This document shows, piece after piece, positions 1-9,447 of a stretch of DNA of 64,000 bases; positions within the stretch are counted from its first letter, which is position 1; every line of letters starts with the position of its first letter. The translations under genes were made by a program, and so were the position numbers. Source of the DNA: Thalassobacillus cyri (lineage in GTDB: Bacteria; Bacillota; Bacilli; Bacillales; Halobacillaceae); the NCBI RefSeq assembly GCF_900107755.1, contig NZ_FNQR01000006.1, positions 124,001 through 188,000 of the forward strand, in the 5' to 3' direction. Under the pieces are notes generated by a model. That model worked only from the letters and a program-made list of their open reading frames with translations, was not told where the DNA came from and made no database searches.

Positions 1-476
1 TGTTAGCGAAGTTATTTCACTTATGTCAGCCATCAGCAGCTTATTTTGGAATGAAAGATGCTCAACAAGTAGCTGTAGTGAAAGCGTTGGTTGATGATTT
101 GAATTTTCCTGTGGAGATCGTTCCCGTACCAACGGTGAGAGAGAAGGATGGTTTAGCAAAAAGCAGCAGGAATGTTAATTTGAGTCCGCAAGAACGGGAG
201 GAAGCTCCTGCTATCCAGAAGGCGTTACAAAACGGTCGAAAAATGATTAAAAATGGTGAAAAAGACTTTCAAACCGTAAAGACTGCTGTAAATACATTTA
301 TTGAAAACAATACTCATGGTAAAATAGAATATATTGAATTGTTATCTTATCCCAGTTTAGAACCTGTTGACAGACCAGCAGGGAAAATGATTCTAGCCAC
401 TGCTGTGAAGTTTGAAAAAGCCAGGTTAATTGATAATTTGGTTTTTGACAGCAAGGGTGAATTAACCATAGGATGA
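1..476 (+). CDS. panC: Pantothenate synthetase PanC, C-terminal part
   Basis: The enzyme condenses pantoate with beta-alanine at the expense of ATP in pantothenate (vitamin B5/CoA) synthesis. The reading frame is already open at the window edge (frame starting at base 3), so the N-terminal half with the HIGH-type motif lies outside the window. Visible family features are the segment [10 protein letters not shown] and the loop [13 protein letters not shown], the KMSKS-equivalent ATP-binding region, followed by a typical C-terminal dimer domain ending [11 protein letters not shown]. It lies 19 bases upstream of panD, the usual panBCD arrangement, so the two are very likely co-transcribed. Nothing looks broken. 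Identification is by remembered family sequence. Confidence 0.95.
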   Translation, partial: LAKLFHLCQPSAAYFGMKDAQQVAVVKALVDDLNFPVEIVPVPTVREKDGLAKSSRNVNLSPQEREEAPAIQKALQNGRKMIKNGEKDFQTVKTAVNTFIENNTHGKIEYIELLSYPSLEPVDRPAGKMILATAVKFEKARLIDNLVFDSKGELTIG

Positions 477-495
477 CATAATAGGAGGAGACACC

Positions 496-885
496 ATGTA
501 CCTGACTATGATGAAAGCAAAAATCCATCGCGCCCGCGTAACGGAAGCAAACTTGAATTACGTAGGGAGCATTACGATTGATCAAGATATTATCGAGGAA
601 GTAGGAATCCTTCCCCATGAGAAAGTTCAAATAGTCAATAACAATAATGGCGCTCGTCTCGAAACTTATGTAATTGCTGGTGAGCGGGGCAGCGGTGTTG
701 TTTGTCTGAATGGGGCAGCGGCTCGTTTGGTACAGCCGGAGGATGTCATCATTATTGTATCGTATGCTATGCTTTCACAGGAAGAGTTAGCTGATTTCAA
801 ACCAAAAATCGCCTTGATGGATGAAGATAATCAAGTGAAACAGGTTATTGAAGAAGAACCACCGTTGACAGCAGTCACTAATTAG
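496..885 (+). CDS. panD: Aspartate 1-decarboxylase precursor PanD
   Basis: PanD converts L-aspartate to beta-alanine, the second substrate of PanC. The 129-aa product has the normal size for the pyruvoyl-dependent family. The self-cleavage site Gly24-Ser25 (in NYVGSITID) is present, as are Thr57-Tyr58 in GARLETY, which support the pyruvoyl group, and the signature [16 protein letters not shown] clear ribosome binding site (AGGAGG) precedes the ATG at 496. It follows panC closely and is itself followed by a hairpin terminator at 921-956, so it is the last gene of the pan operon. Its product acts in the cytoplasm as a self-processed tetramer. Confidence 0.97.
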   Translation: MYLTMMKAKIHRARVTEANLNYVGSITIDQDIIEEVGILPHEKVQIVNNNNGARLETYVIAGERGSGVVCLNGAAARLVQPEDVIIIVSYAMLSQEELADFKPKIALMDEDNQVKQVIEEEPPLTAVTN

Positions 886-920
886 TATAGGACAGGTTGT
901 TCCAAATAGCGTTACACAGG

Positions 921-956
921 GGATTCTCGCTTACAACCAAGCGGAATCCTTTATTA
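921..956 (+). terminator. Terminator of the pan operon
   Basis: An inverted repeat (GGATTC-T-CGCTT, six-base loop, AAGCG-G-AATCC) is followed by TTTATTATT. It sits 35 bases after the panD stop, so it should end the panCD transcript. Confidence 0.75.
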
Positions 957-1605
957 TTGCAGTATTCCAAAGCAGGGTATTTTTTCGACTTTTCCTTTCT
1001 AAAGACTCTGTTAAATCCCAGTGTTGACTTTCCATTTAAGCTTTCGTTTGTTGAACATTGGTTTCGTTACTTTTACTTTGAGAATATGGGTTCTTGGAAA
1101 CCATGACTCAAATTATACAGGGAACAATTCCAAGAAGTCTCTGTATGGTCGATTAGGACGTTATTTCAACTAATCTTTAGGCTTAATCGCTTCAAAAAGG
1201 TTCATGTTGCAAGGAGCGTGGGGGAACGGGGAGACTCCTACGGGAAAAGAGTTCCAGATGAGACTCCGCAGAGCGTCAGCTCGAGAAGGCTCAGCGGACT
1301 CCCGTGGAAAGCGAGTCGTTCCCCCACGCCCCTAATCTCTCCCAAACACATTTCGCGGAATCAAGTGTTCCAATACGGCCAAATATCTGAATAAGCCTCA
1401 TATGTTTACAGAGTATTTATAAAAAACGTTTCGAAATCTTATTTACATAAAGGCCCATGGAAAGCGAATGGGCCCCTGACCGTATATGATTCCAAGGTAG
1501 TGGAGTCGGTAATTTTTTAAAAAGAAAGAGAGCACCGCTTTCATAAGTATGGGGCTTACGAATAATAGAAATATCTATGTAAACGAATGAAAAGAGGGGT
1601 AAGGG
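957..1605. other. Intergenic stretch without a convincing gene
   Basis: Between the pan terminator and dinG I see no supported coding region. The stretch contains the palindromic repeat at 1213-1331. The sequence 970-1200 is featureless to my eye. A ribosome binding site (AGAGGGGTAAGGG) for dinG lies just before 1606. Confidence 0.5.
1213..1331 (+). repeat. Dispersed palindromic intergenic repeat, complete copy
   Basis: The ends form a perfect 13-bp inverted repeat, GCGTGGGGGAACG at 1216-1228 and CGTTCCCCCACGC at 1317-1329. The interior carries the elements GGGGAGACTCCTACGGGAAA, AGCTCGAG and GTGGAAAGCGAG. Related copies or pieces occur at 24542-24651 (opposite orientation), 24799-24933 plus 26751-26800 (one copy split by an IS) and 52440-52495. 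Repeats of this look are common between genes in Bacillaceae; their function is not known to me. Confidence 0.85.
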
Positions 1606-4392
1606 ATGGCAAGATTTACAGTCGTTGATTTAGAAACCACCGGTAATGCACCATTGAAAAACGACCGAATCATCGAAGTCGGGATCGTAATCTGGGAAGA
1701 TGGAGAAGTAGTGGAAGAGTTCTCGTCGTTAGTCTATCCAGAACAAGATATTCCACCGTTTATTACAAACTTGACCGGGATTACAAATGAGCATGTGGAA
1801 AATGCCCCTCTTTTTTCAGAAATTGCCCCAGAGATTCACAAAATGTTTACAGGTGCCTATATAGTTGCGCATAACATTCAGTTTGATCTTGGCTTTTTAA
1901 ATAAAGAATTTGTGAGATGTGGCCTGAATGCACTCAATAATCCCGTAATCGATACGGTGGAACTTGCACGCATCCTTCTGCCACAGTCTCCAGGCTTCAA
2001 ATTGGGTCAGCTTGCAGAACAATTGCACGTTCAGCATAACGATCCCCATCGCGCTTTATCTGATGCAAAAGTGACGGTGGATTTATTAGCATACTTGTTT
2101 CAGAAATTCACGATGCTTCCACTGGTTACATTGCAGCAGCTTTTAGAAATTGAAAGTCCTCTGAAAAGCGATTTACGTAACTTACTGATGGATGAAATCA
2201 GTCGGAAAATGTACAGTGATCAAGAAAATCATGAAGTAGTAATGGTTCATGGCCTGGCTGTTAAAGCGACAGCACCTAAGTCAGAAAATGAGCACGAAGT
2301 TCCTGATTCTTTCGGTGATTATCTCGATCAATTATTTCTTTCTGGAAATGGATTAGCTTCCATCATAAATGATTACGAATACCGGGAAGGCCAGAGGACA
2401 ATGGCAGAAACGGTTTATGATGCATTCACTTCCCAAGAGCATGCATTGATTGAGGCAGAAACTGGTACAGGTAAATCATTGGCTTATTTGATACCCGCCG
2501 TCTATTATGCAGTCACGAACAGAAAGAGAGTGGTCATAAGTACATTTACAACCCAACTGCAACGCCAGCTTTTGGAAAAAGAAATACCTCAGGTAAAAAA
2601 GTTGTTCAGTCATCCGTTCGAAATTGCATTATTGAAAGGTAAAGAACATTACATCAGCACTCTTCGATTCAGTAAAGAGCTTAAAGAAGGAAGCAGAGAT
2701 AATTACGATATTATTTTATCTAAAGCAATGCTTCTTGTCTGGTTGACGGAAACGATTACCGGGGATATTGACGAAATACAATTACCTTCAAGTGGAAAAT
2801 ATCTATGGAATCGAATCTCTACGGATCAAGAAGAAGCAGAAGAAACCTGGTCAAAGGCCAACAAAGATTCCTTTTACAGGAAGGCCAGGAGTCATGCAGA
2901 GAAAGCTGATATCATTATTACCAATCATTCTTTATTATGTACCGACTTAACACTGGAACATGCGTTCATGCCTGATTTTCATCATTTGATAGTGGATGAA
3001 GCCCATCATTTAGAAACGACAGCCAGCAAATATTTCGGTCTCCATATGGATTATGGATTATGGCAAAATTACTTTAACCAGCTGGAAGCTTTATATACTG
3101 CAAAGCAGTCAGCCTGGTCAGGTAAAATGATGGAAATTGTAAATGAAAATATTCCTATCTATAAACAGTTGAAAGAAGACCTGGATAGTTTATTCCGTTA
3201 TTTATTTCAGCTGGTGTTGGCTAACAATAAAAAGCGGAAAGATAGAAGTGATGTCGGCAGGGTCCAATTTACTTATCAGCATAATAAGATCAAACCAAAG
3301 CAGTTATCGACTATTCAGGAAATGGTCCAAAGAATAAGCTTTGCAGTCAATCAGCTGGATAGAGGGATGGAAGCGTTGAACGCTCATTTGGAAGCGGAGA
3401 ACATTCTTACTGATTCTACCAATTCAGATTTCATAGAAATAACAGCTTTCGTCCAGAAATTAAAACAAATAAATGGTGAGCTGCATCAGTATTTACTCGA
3501 TGATGAGGAAGAAGAGGTCAAATGGCTGGAAATTGACGCAATGGGAGCACATAATTCCGTGTACCTCTATAGTGAACCAATAAACGTGGCAGAACGGTTG
3601 AAGCATTCTTTATTTGAAGCGAAAGACAGTATTATTCTTACAAGTGCAACCCTCACTATGAAGCATTCGTTCCGTTATATTACCGACCGTCTGGGAATTA
3701 CGGATCTCAAGCCGCTTCAAGTGAAAATTCCATCACCTTATCCTTTTGCAGACCAGGTGCAGCTAATGGTACCAAATGATTTCCCTGATATAAAAAGCGA
3801 TCAAACAGAATTTATTCACGCAACCTGTGAAGCGATTTATTCCATGGCACAAATCACAGAAGGAAGAATGCTTGTTTTATTCACTTCTTATGATATGTTG
3901 AAAAAAACATATGAACTGCTGAGGGAAATAATTCTTCCGGAAGAATTCATGTTGTTTGCTCAAGGAATTACAAGCGGGAGTCGGGAACGGTTGAAGAAAA
4001 ACTTCCAAGCCTTTGATCAGTCCATTTTGCTTGGAACCAGTTCCTTTTGGGAAGGCGTCGATATTCCTGGTGATGACTTATCGTGTCTTATGATTGTACG
4101 TCTGCCATTCCAGCCACCGAACCATCCAGTTTATCAAGCCAGAGCAGACCGTTTGAAGCAAAACGGAAAGAATGCGTTTATGGAACAATCTTTGCCTCAT
4201 GCAGTCATCCGGTTCAAACAAGGATTCGGCCGACTCATCCGTTCCAGTACCGATAGAGGAATTGTATTTGTTTGTGATCAGCGCTTGATCCATGCACGTT
4301 ATGGGAAATATTTTATCGAGTCGATTCCCGAGGTTCCATTAGAAATAGACAGTACTGCAAAACTGATGGAAAAAGCTCAAGAATGGTTATGA
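1606..4392 (+). CDS. dinG: DinG-type helicase with N-terminal 3'-5' exonuclease domain
   Basis: The 928-aa protein joins a DnaQ-like exonuclease domain (about residues 1-170; first motif VVDLETTG with Asp8 and Glu10, later HNIQFDLGFL and HRALSDA) to an XPD/DinG-type superfamily 2 helicase. Walker A AETGTGKS lies near residue 285 and the DEAH box in VDEAHH near 464; the C-terminal helicase motifs include GTSSFWEGVDIPGD and QGFGRLIRS. Length and domain order match B. subtilis DinG (YpvA). The usual iron-sulfur cysteines of XPD enzymes are not evident, as expected for this Firmicute form. The role is likely nucleic-acid processing in replication or repair; the exact substrate is inference. A strong ribosome binding site precedes the ATG. 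Confidence 0.93.
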   Translation: MARFTVVDLETTGNAPLKNDRIIEVGIVIWEDGEVVEEFSSLVYPEQDIPPFITNLTGITNEHVENAPLFSEIAPEIHKMFTGAYIVAHNIQFDLGFLNKEFVRCGLNALNNPVIDTVELARILLPQSPGFKLGQLAEQLHVQHNDPHRALSDAKVTVDLLAYLFQKFTMLPLVTLQQLLEIESPLKSDLRNLLMDEISRKMYSDQENHEVVMVHGLAVKATAPKSENEHEVPDSFGDYLDQLFLSGNGLASIINDYEYREGQRTMAETVYDAFTSQEHALIEAETGTGKSLAYLIPAVYYAVTNRKRVVISTFTTQLQRQLLEKEIPQVKKLFSHPFEIALLKGKEHYISTLRFSKELKEGSRDNYDIILSKAMLLVWLTETITGDIDEIQLPSSGKYLWNRISTDQEEAEETWSKANKDSFYRKARSHAEKADIIITNHSLLCTDLTLEHAFMPDFHHLIVDEAHHLETTASKYFGLHMDYGLWQNYFNQLEALYTAKQSAWSGKMMEIVNENIPIYKQLKEDLDSLFRYLFQLVLANNKKRKDRSDVGRVQFTYQHNKIKPKQLSTIQEMVQRISFAVNQLDRGMEALNAHLEAENILTDSTNSDFIEITAFVQKLKQINGELHQYLLDDEEEEVKWLEIDAMGAHNSVYLYSEPINVAERLKHSLFEAKDSIILTSATLTMKHSFRYITDRLGITDLKPLQVKIPSPYPFADQVQLMVPNDFPDIKSDQTEFIHATCEAIYSMAQITEGRMLVLFTSYDMLKKTYELLREIILPEEFMLFAQGITSGSRERLKKNFQAFDQSILLGTSSFWEGVDIPGDDLSCLMIVRLPFQPPNHPVYQARADRLKQNGKNAFMEQSLPHAVIRFKQGFGRLIRSSTDRGIVFVCDQRLIHARYGKYFIESIPEVPLEIDSTAKLMEKAQEWL

Positions 4393-4449
4393 TTTTTTCG
4401 TCTGCATATGCTAAAGATGTTAAATTCTTTGAAGATAGCAGGGATGCAG

Positions 4450-5235
4450 ATGTTAAGATTTTTGTTTCTGTTACTGTTGAGTTTGGTCATGACAGGAGCA
4501 AGTCAGCCACAAGAATCACAATATGAACCTAAAGAAAGAAGTCAAGCGAAAATCACATTCTTTAATTTGGCTGACGGCGAAGCAACATTGCTCCAAACGG
4601 ACCGTAAAAAATATTATCTCATCAATACAGGGGAACATGACAGCTATAAGCAGCTGATTGAGGAACTAGAACGTTTCGATGTTAAAACAATCGAAGGAAT
4701 TATACTGACTGGTCAAACCAATGATTATTGCGGGAACATGAATAAACTTATTGAAGAATATCAAGTAGAGAGAATTTATCATACAGGAACAATACAAACC
4801 AATTGCCAGCCAGAGGCAGATGTAACGACCACTACCTGGAAAGAAGACGATGAAGTCCAATTAGATGGTATTTCCATGAAGGTTATATTTACAGATGAAG
4901 AAAAAATGTCGCTTCATTTATCCTTTTATGAAACGGGAGTCATTTTTTTCGCAAAAGGGGATATTGAGGAAGAAATTCATATTACAAAAAAATCATTGCC
5001 ACCTTTTCAAATCTTAAAAATCGGAGAGTATGGGACAGGTAATGCCCCAACAGAACAATTTCTTGAAAAAACAGATCCTCATATGGCAGTGATTTTCACA
5101 AGAAATGGAAGTGCGGTGAATGATGGGCTGATTGAACGAATGCATGGCTTCTGGATGGATGTATACCGCCTCCAGCAAACCGGAACGACAACCATTGAAA
5201 TGGACAAAGACCAATACAATGTACCATCAGATTAA
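4450..5235 (+). CDS. Secreted metallo-hydrolase-fold protein lacking metal ligands
   Basis: The product starts with a hydrophobic signal-like segment (MLRFLFLLLLSLVMTGAS) followed by a ComEC-tail-like start of a metallo-beta-lactamase domain: ITFFNLADGEATLLQT, YLINTGE, IEGIILTGQTNDYCGNMNKL. In active relatives the last segment reads THxHxDHxGG; here the histidines are gone (TGQTNDYCGN), so metal-dependent catalysis is doubtful. I chose ATG 4450 because AGCAGGGA lies just upstream; an in-frame ATG at 4408 has no ribosome binding site. It stands between dinG and ypmA, where B. subtilis has no such gene as far as I recall. The fold call is moderate; the function is unknown. Confidence 0.7.
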   Translation: MLRFLFLLLLSLVMTGASQPQESQYEPKERSQAKITFFNLADGEATLLQTDRKKYYLINTGEHDSYKQLIEELERFDVKTIEGIILTGQTNDYCGNMNKLIEEYQVERIYHTGTIQTNCQPEADVTTTTWKEDDEVQLDGISMKVIFTDEEKMSLHLSFYETGVIFFAKGDIEEEIHITKKSLPPFQILKIGEYGTGNAPTEQFLEKTDPHMAVIFTRNGSAVNDGLIERMHGFWMDVYRLQQTGTTTIEMDKDQYNVPSD

Positions 5236-5244
5236 ATAAAAAAA

Positions 5245-5267
5245 CTGTGCCCGAAGTCCGGGCACAG
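5245..5267 (-). terminator. Hairpin with T-tract on the minus strand
   Basis: CTGTGCCCG and CGGGCACAG form a perfect 9-bp stem. The run of A residues precedes it on the plus strand, so the U-tract of a classical terminator would only form for minus-strand transcription. It may still end the plus-strand transcript weakly. Confidence 0.5.
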
Positions 5268-5304
5268 GATGGTTGTGGGTTAGGTTTTTTTGGTTTATGT
5301 GGAA

Positions 5305-5340
5305 TTCACCATCAAATTTTGATAGGTGAACTGTTATAAT
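5305..5340 (+). promoter_or_regulatory. Candidate promoter with overlapping inverted repeat
   Basis: TTCACC (5305-5310) and GGTGAA (5325-5330) flank an inner imperfect dyad (ATCAAATTTTGATA). A perfect -10 box TATAAT follows at 5335-5340. The dyad covers the -35 region, so it looks like an operator in front of ypmA-ypmB-aspB-asnS. The binding protein is unknown. Confidence 0.45.
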
Positions 5341-5443
5341 GATAAAGGTGATGACTTTACGTTACAGTAATATTGTCCGTTAAACTGCCATTTATATAAG
5401 TAGCAAATATTGAGATGAACTGATTTTTTTGGAGGAATCAATA

Positions 5444-5614
5444 ATGGGGAATAAAATCGAAACACTCTCAACAGTTAAAATTAAGAATAGTGATGATTTG
5501 TACAAAATTGTTGATACGTTGAATCGTACATTGAAAGAACAAAATTTAATGTTTGGATTGGCACTGGATAATGATGATCAGGACACAGCAGTCTTCACGA
5601 TCTACCGTACCTGA
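5444..5614 (+). CDS. ypmA: Conserved small protein YpmA
   Basis: The 56-aa product (MGNKIETLSTVKIKNSDDL..., ending VFTIYRT) matches B. subtilis YpmA in length and along nearly the whole sequence as I remember it; the motif VDTLNRTLKEQNLMFGLALD is shared. ATG 5444 is chosen because GGAGG at 5431-5435 is eight bases upstream; an upstream in-frame TTG at 5429 overlaps this site. It has no signal peptide or membrane segment and its function is not known. It is the first gene of the run ypmA-ypmB-aspB-asnS and overlaps ypmB. Confidence 0.9.
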   Translation: MGNKIETLSTVKIKNSDDLYKIVDTLNRTLKEQNLMFGLALDNDDQDTAVFTIYRT

Positions 5615-6101
5615 TTGGGTTAAATGGACAGTTCTTGGCTGTATCGTTATCGGATTGATTCTAACCATTGCTGCCTACTGGTTTTATACAGACATTATGG
5701 AAGATAAGCAAGAAGGATATGGGGCATCAAAGCAGATAGCCGTTGAAGAAACAGCCTTGATTGACATCGACTCCATTCAAAGGTATAACGGTAACGAGGC
5801 ACTTCACATTGTTTCAGGAGCAACTGAGTCCGGGGAACACGGCTATGCTTTTATCAGTAAGAAAAACAAGCAGCTGGTTACTTATGTCAAGAAAGAAGAA
5901 CTTGCTGATGCAGCCAGTCTGGAAAAAGCATGGCAGGAAAATTGTGATAAGTGCGAATGGATTGATATCAAATTAGGACTTGAAGATGACAGAACGGTTT
6001 GGGAAATGACCTACATAGATGAGCAGGGAAGATACGTAATAGCTCATTATGACGCCGAGTCAGGAGAACGGTATCAGCAATTTGCATTCAGACGATCTTA
6101 G
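5571..6101 (+). CDS. ypmB: Membrane-anchored PepSY-type protein YpmB
   Basis: The protein has an N-terminal membrane anchor (VLGCIVIGLILTIAAYWFY) and an extracytoplasmic domain with repeated features of YpmB/PepSY proteins, for example YGASKQIAVEETALIDID and the final WEMTYIDEQGRYVIAHYD. Start choice is uncertain: the only in-frame ATGs before the anchor are at 5553, 5571 and 5574, all inside ypmA, so the genes overlap by about 40 bases and are probably translationally coupled. It ends 14 bases before aspB. It lies where ypmB lies in B. subtilis. Its function is not established. Confidence 0.82.
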   Translation: MMIRTQQSSRSTVPDWVKWTVLGCIVIGLILTIAAYWFYTDIMEDKQEGYGASKQIAVEETALIDIDSIQRYNGNEALHIVSGATESGEHGYAFISKKNKQLVTYVKKEELADAASLEKAWQENCDKCEWIDIKLGLEDDRTVWEMTYIDEQGRYVIAHYDAESGERYQQFAFRRS

Positions 6102-6115
6102 GAGGAGTGGAGAAA

Positions 6116-7300
6116 ATGAAACTAGCAAACCGGGTACAAGCACTGACACCATCAAGTACATTAGCGATAACAGCAAAGGCGAAAGCATTGAAAGCAGATG
6201 GACATGATGTCATCGGCTTAGGTGCAGGAGAGCCGGATTTCAACACCCCGGAATATATTTTGGATGCAGCTTCTTATGCAATGAAACAAGGTCTGACTAA
6301 ATATACTCCATCCGGGGGTATTCCTGATTTGAAGCAGGCGATCATCGAGAAATTTTCAAAAGATCAAGGATTGAATTACAAAGATACACAAATTGTCGTC
6401 ACTACTGGAGCCAAGCACGCCTTATACACATTGTTTCAAGTTATACTGAACCCTGAGGATGAAGTGATTGTCCCGACTCCATACTGGGTGAGTTACCCGG
6501 AACAGGTGAAGTTGGCAGAAGGGAAGCCGGTGTTTGCCGAAGCAAAAGAGGAGAATGGGTTCAAAATCACTCCAGAGCAATTGGAAGCTGCTATATCCTC
6601 CAAGACCAAAGCGGTTATTATTAATTCACCAAGCAATCCTACAGGCATGATGTATTCTCAAGAAGAGTTACAAAAACTTGGAGAAGTCTGCCTAAAGCAT
6701 GACTTACTGATTGTTTCGGACGAAATTTATGAAAAACTGATTTATTCAGAAGAAGAGCATGTTTCGATTGCTTCTTTATCAGATGAATTATACAAACATA
6801 CCATCGTTATCAATGGTGTCTCTAAATCACATTCCATGACGGGGTGGAGAATCGGATACGCAGCGGGTGATCCGGAAATCATCAAGGCAATGACTAGTAT
6901 GGCATCCCACTCTACATCTAATCCGACTTCGATTGCACAGTACGCTGCACTTGCGGCATATACAACGGACGAACATGAAGTAAATAAAATGAAACAAGCA
7001 TTCGGTGAACGTTTGGAAAAGCTTTACGATTGGATTGTCGAGATACCTGGTGTAGCGTGCGTAAAACCTAAGGGAGCCTTCTATCTATTTCCTAATGTGA
7101 AAAAAGCCAGTGAGCAGAGTGGCTTTGATACGGTTGATGCATGGGTAGAAGCATTATTGGAAGAAGAGAAAGTAGCGGTAGTGCCGGGTTCAGGATTCGG
7201 TTCCCCGGAAAATATCCGACTTTCGTATGCCACTTCTTTAGATCAACTGGAAGAAGCGGCTAAACGGATCAAACGATTTGTAGAAAAACATACATCATAG
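6116..7300 (+). CDS. aspB: Aspartate aminotransferase AspB
   Basis: This pyridoxal-phosphate enzyme interconverts aspartate/2-oxoglutarate with oxaloacetate/glutamate. The 394-aa sequence matches the class I (1b) aminotransferase of B. subtilis almost throughout: [12 protein letters not shown] near the N-terminus, [17 protein letters not shown], and the lysine that binds the cofactor in [13 protein letters not shown] (about residue 236). ATG 6116 has GGAGG 10 bases upstream; an earlier in-frame GTG at 6107 lies on top of that site and is rejected. It is followed after 17 bases by asnS, so aspartate made here can feed asparagine and asparaginyl-tRNA supply. Confidence 0.96.
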   Translation: MKLANRVQALTPSSTLAITAKAKALKADGHDVIGLGAGEPDFNTPEYILDAASYAMKQGLTKYTPSGGIPDLKQAIIEKFSKDQGLNYKDTQIVVTTGAKHALYTLFQVILNPEDEVIVPTPYWVSYPEQVKLAEGKPVFAEAKEENGFKITPEQLEAAISSKTKAVIINSPSNPTGMMYSQEELQKLGEVCLKHDLLIVSDEIYEKLIYSEEEHVSIASLSDELYKHTIVINGVSKSHSMTGWRIGYAAGDPEIIKAMTSMASHSTSNPTSIAQYAALAAYTTDEHEVNKMKQAFGERLEKLYDWIVEIPGVACVKPKGAFYLFPNVKKASEQSGFDTVDAWVEALLEEEKVAVVPGSGFGSPENIRLSYATSLDQLEEAAKRIKRFVEKHTS

Positions 7301-7317
7301 TAGTTGGAGGGAACATT

Positions 7318-8610
7318 GTGAAAACGACGATAGCAGAAGTACACAAACATGTAGGCGAAGAGGTGACAATTGGAGCGTGGCTTGCTAACAAAAGGTCCAG
7401 CGGAAAAATAGCTTTTTTGCAGCTTAGAGATGGAACGGGCTTTATGCAGGGAGTGGTCGTCAAGGCTGAAGTGGGTGAAGAAAAGTTCCAGGAAGCGAAA
7501 AGCCTGACTCAGGAATCATCCCTTTATGTTACCGGGACAATTGTAGAAGACACACGTTCTCCACTAGGTTTTGAAATGCAGGTGAATGATTTCGAATTAA
7601 TCCATGAAGCGGTTGACTATCCGATTACGCCTAAAAATCACGGGACAGAGTTTTTGATGGACCACCGTCATTTATGGTTACGTTCCAAGAAACAGCATGC
7701 GGTAATGAAGGTTCGTAATGAAATCATCCGTGCGACCTATGAATTTTTCAATGAGCAAGGTTATGTGAAAGTCGATCCTCCGATTTTAACTGGAGCTTCT
7801 GCAGAAGGAACGACAGAATTATTCCATACGAAATACTTTGATGAAGATGCTTATCTTTCTCAATCAGGTCAATTATATATGGAAGCAGCAGCGATGGCAT
7901 TTGGAAAAGTGTTTAGTTTCGGACCGACATTCCGAGCCGAAAAGTCGAAGACAAGACGTCACCTGATTGAATTCTGGATGATTGAACCGGAAATGGCTTT
8001 CATGGATCATGAAGACAGCCTTCAGGTACAGGAGCATTATGTTTCTCATGTTGTCCAATCCGTTTTGAAAAATTGCACCATAGAGTTGGCAGTACTTGAT
8101 CGTGATACTTCTCAACTGGAAAAGATAAGTGCTCCTTTTCCGCGAATCACCTATGATGAAGCAATCCAGTTAGTGAAAGAAAAAGGGTTTGACGATGTCG
8201 AATGGGGCGACGATTTTGGGGCACCACATGAAACTGCAATTGCAGAAAGCTTTGACAAGCCTGTTTTCATCACCCATTGGCCTGCGGAAATCAAAGCGTT
8301 TTACATGAAACCAGATCCGAAACGCCCGGACGTTGTATTATGCGCTGATTTGATTGCTCCTGAAGGTTATGGGGAAATCATTGGAGGTTCACAACGGATC
8401 GATGATATGGAATTGATGGAACAAAGGTATGAAGAAAATGGATTGACGGGTCCTGCTTACGAATGGTACCTGCAGCTGCGCCAGTATGGCAGCGTTCCAC
8501 ACTCCGGCTTTGGCCTGGGGTTAGAGCGCACGGTTGCATGGATAGCAGGTGTAGAGCACGTAAGGGAAACTATTCCATTCCCTCGTTTGCTGAATCGTTT
8601 ATATCCATGA
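7318..8610 (+). CDS. asnS: Asparaginyl-tRNA synthetase AsnS
   Basis: AsnS charges tRNA-Asn. The 430-aa product has an OB-fold anticodon-binding domain (about 1-115, [21 protein letters not shown]) and a class IIb catalytic core with motif 2 [16 protein letters not shown] and motif 3 [15 protein letters not shown], ending in the family C-terminus [10 protein letters not shown]. It starts with GTG at 7318, preceded by GTTGGAGGGAAC. The order aspB-asnS-dnaD is the same as in B. subtilis. No T-box leader is seen directly upstream, since aspB is only 17 bases away. Confidence 0.97.
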   Translation: MKTTIAEVHKHVGEEVTIGAWLANKRSSGKIAFLQLRDGTGFMQGVVVKAEVGEEKFQEAKSLTQESSLYVTGTIVEDTRSPLGFEMQVNDFELIHEAVDYPITPKNHGTEFLMDHRHLWLRSKKQHAVMKVRNEIIRATYEFFNEQGYVKVDPPILTGASAEGTTELFHTKYFDEDAYLSQSGQLYMEAAAMAFGKVFSFGPTFRAEKSKTRRHLIEFWMIEPEMAFMDHEDSLQVQEHYVSHVVQSVLKNCTIELAVLDRDTSQLEKISAPFPRITYDEAIQLVKEKGFDDVEWGDDFGAPHETAIAESFDKPVFITHWPAEIKAFYMKPDPKRPDVVLCADLIAPEGYGEIIGGSQRIDDMELMEQRYEENGLTGPAYEWYLQLRQYGSVPHSGFGLGLERTVAWIAGVEHVRETIPFPRLLNRLYP

Positions 8611-8645
8611 TGGAAGGATGAGGACCTTCATTAAGATTCTCTCAT

Positions 8646-8676
8646 AGACCATGCTGCTTTTTAACGGGCATGGTCT
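8646..8676 (+). terminator. Possible terminator after asnS
   Basis: AGACCATGC and GCATGGTCT form a perfect 9-bp stem between asnS and dnaD. It lacks a proper T-tract afterwards, so it may be only a weak terminator or a processing hairpin. Confidence 0.4.
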
Positions 8677-8739
8677 GTGTTATGAAGAGCGGATTAGAAT
8701 AAAAGACAGCCAGTATATATACATTTAAGGTGTGAAATC

Positions 8740-9432
8740 ATGAGTAATTATCAGCAATATCAGGATATATTGAATGATCAAATGGTGATATCCAAACGCT
8801 TATTGAAGAACTATCAGACGTTAGGATTGACGGAATCAGAATTATTAATTTTACTTCAAATTCAACGCTTTTACTATGAGGGCAATCCTTTTCCTACGCC
8901 AGAGGAGATTGCTCAATTTTCTCCAGGCACAGAACAGGATTGTTCACGACTGCTCCGTAATATGATCAAGAAAAAGATCCTGGTAATTGAACAAAAAAGA
9001 AATGAAGATGGCATCTTGAATGAATATTATTCTTTTGAGCCGTTGTGGGAAAAACTATATACGGTTGAAAAAGAAGTTACGCCTGAAGCTAATAAAGAGG
9101 CACATGATAATTTATTTGTGTTATTCGAACAAGAATTCGGCCGTTTATTATCTCCTTTCGAAATTGAAACCATTAATATATGGCTGGATCAAGATGGACA
9201 GCAGCCAGCACTCATAAAAGCTGCTCTCAGAGAAGCTGTCTTAATGGGAAAACTGAATTTCAAGTATATCGACCGCATTCTTAGAGAATGGAGTAAGAAG
9301 GGGATACGGAGCGTAGATCAGGCAAGACAGGCAGGAAAACAATTCAGAGGCCAGCAGCAAACAGAACAGCCAGTATCTCAACGCTCCAAAAAGGATATAT
9401 CTTTATATTATAATTGGCTGGAGGAAGAATAG
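8740..9432 (+). CDS. dnaD: Primosome and replication initiation protein DnaD
   Basis: DnaD helps remodel DNA at oriC and load the helicase together with DnaB and DnaI during initiation and restart. The 230-aa product has the N-terminal winged-helix domain (LTESELLILLQIQRFYYEGNPFPTPEEIA) and the C-terminal DnaD domain with the typical FGRLLSPFEIETINIWL and FKYIDRILREWSKKGI helix. Its length matches B. subtilis DnaD (232 aa). It is followed after 15 bases by nth, the usual neighbour, so both are probably on one transcript ending at 10124-10162. Confidence 0.94.
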   Translation: MSNYQQYQDILNDQMVISKRLLKNYQTLGLTESELLILLQIQRFYYEGNPFPTPEEIAQFSPGTEQDCSRLLRNMIKKKILVIEQKRNEDGILNEYYSFEPLWEKLYTVEKEVTPEANKEAHDNLFVLFEQEFGRLLSPFEIETINIWLDQDGQQPALIKAALREAVLMGKLNFKYIDRILREWSKKGIRSVDQARQAGKQFRGQQQTEQPVSQRSKKDISLYYNWLEEE

Positions 9433-9447
9433 GGGAGAGATGGACAG

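Noticed and set aside
897-1106. 69-aa open frame after panD
   Set aside because: It starts before and runs through the pan terminator and has no ribosome binding site.
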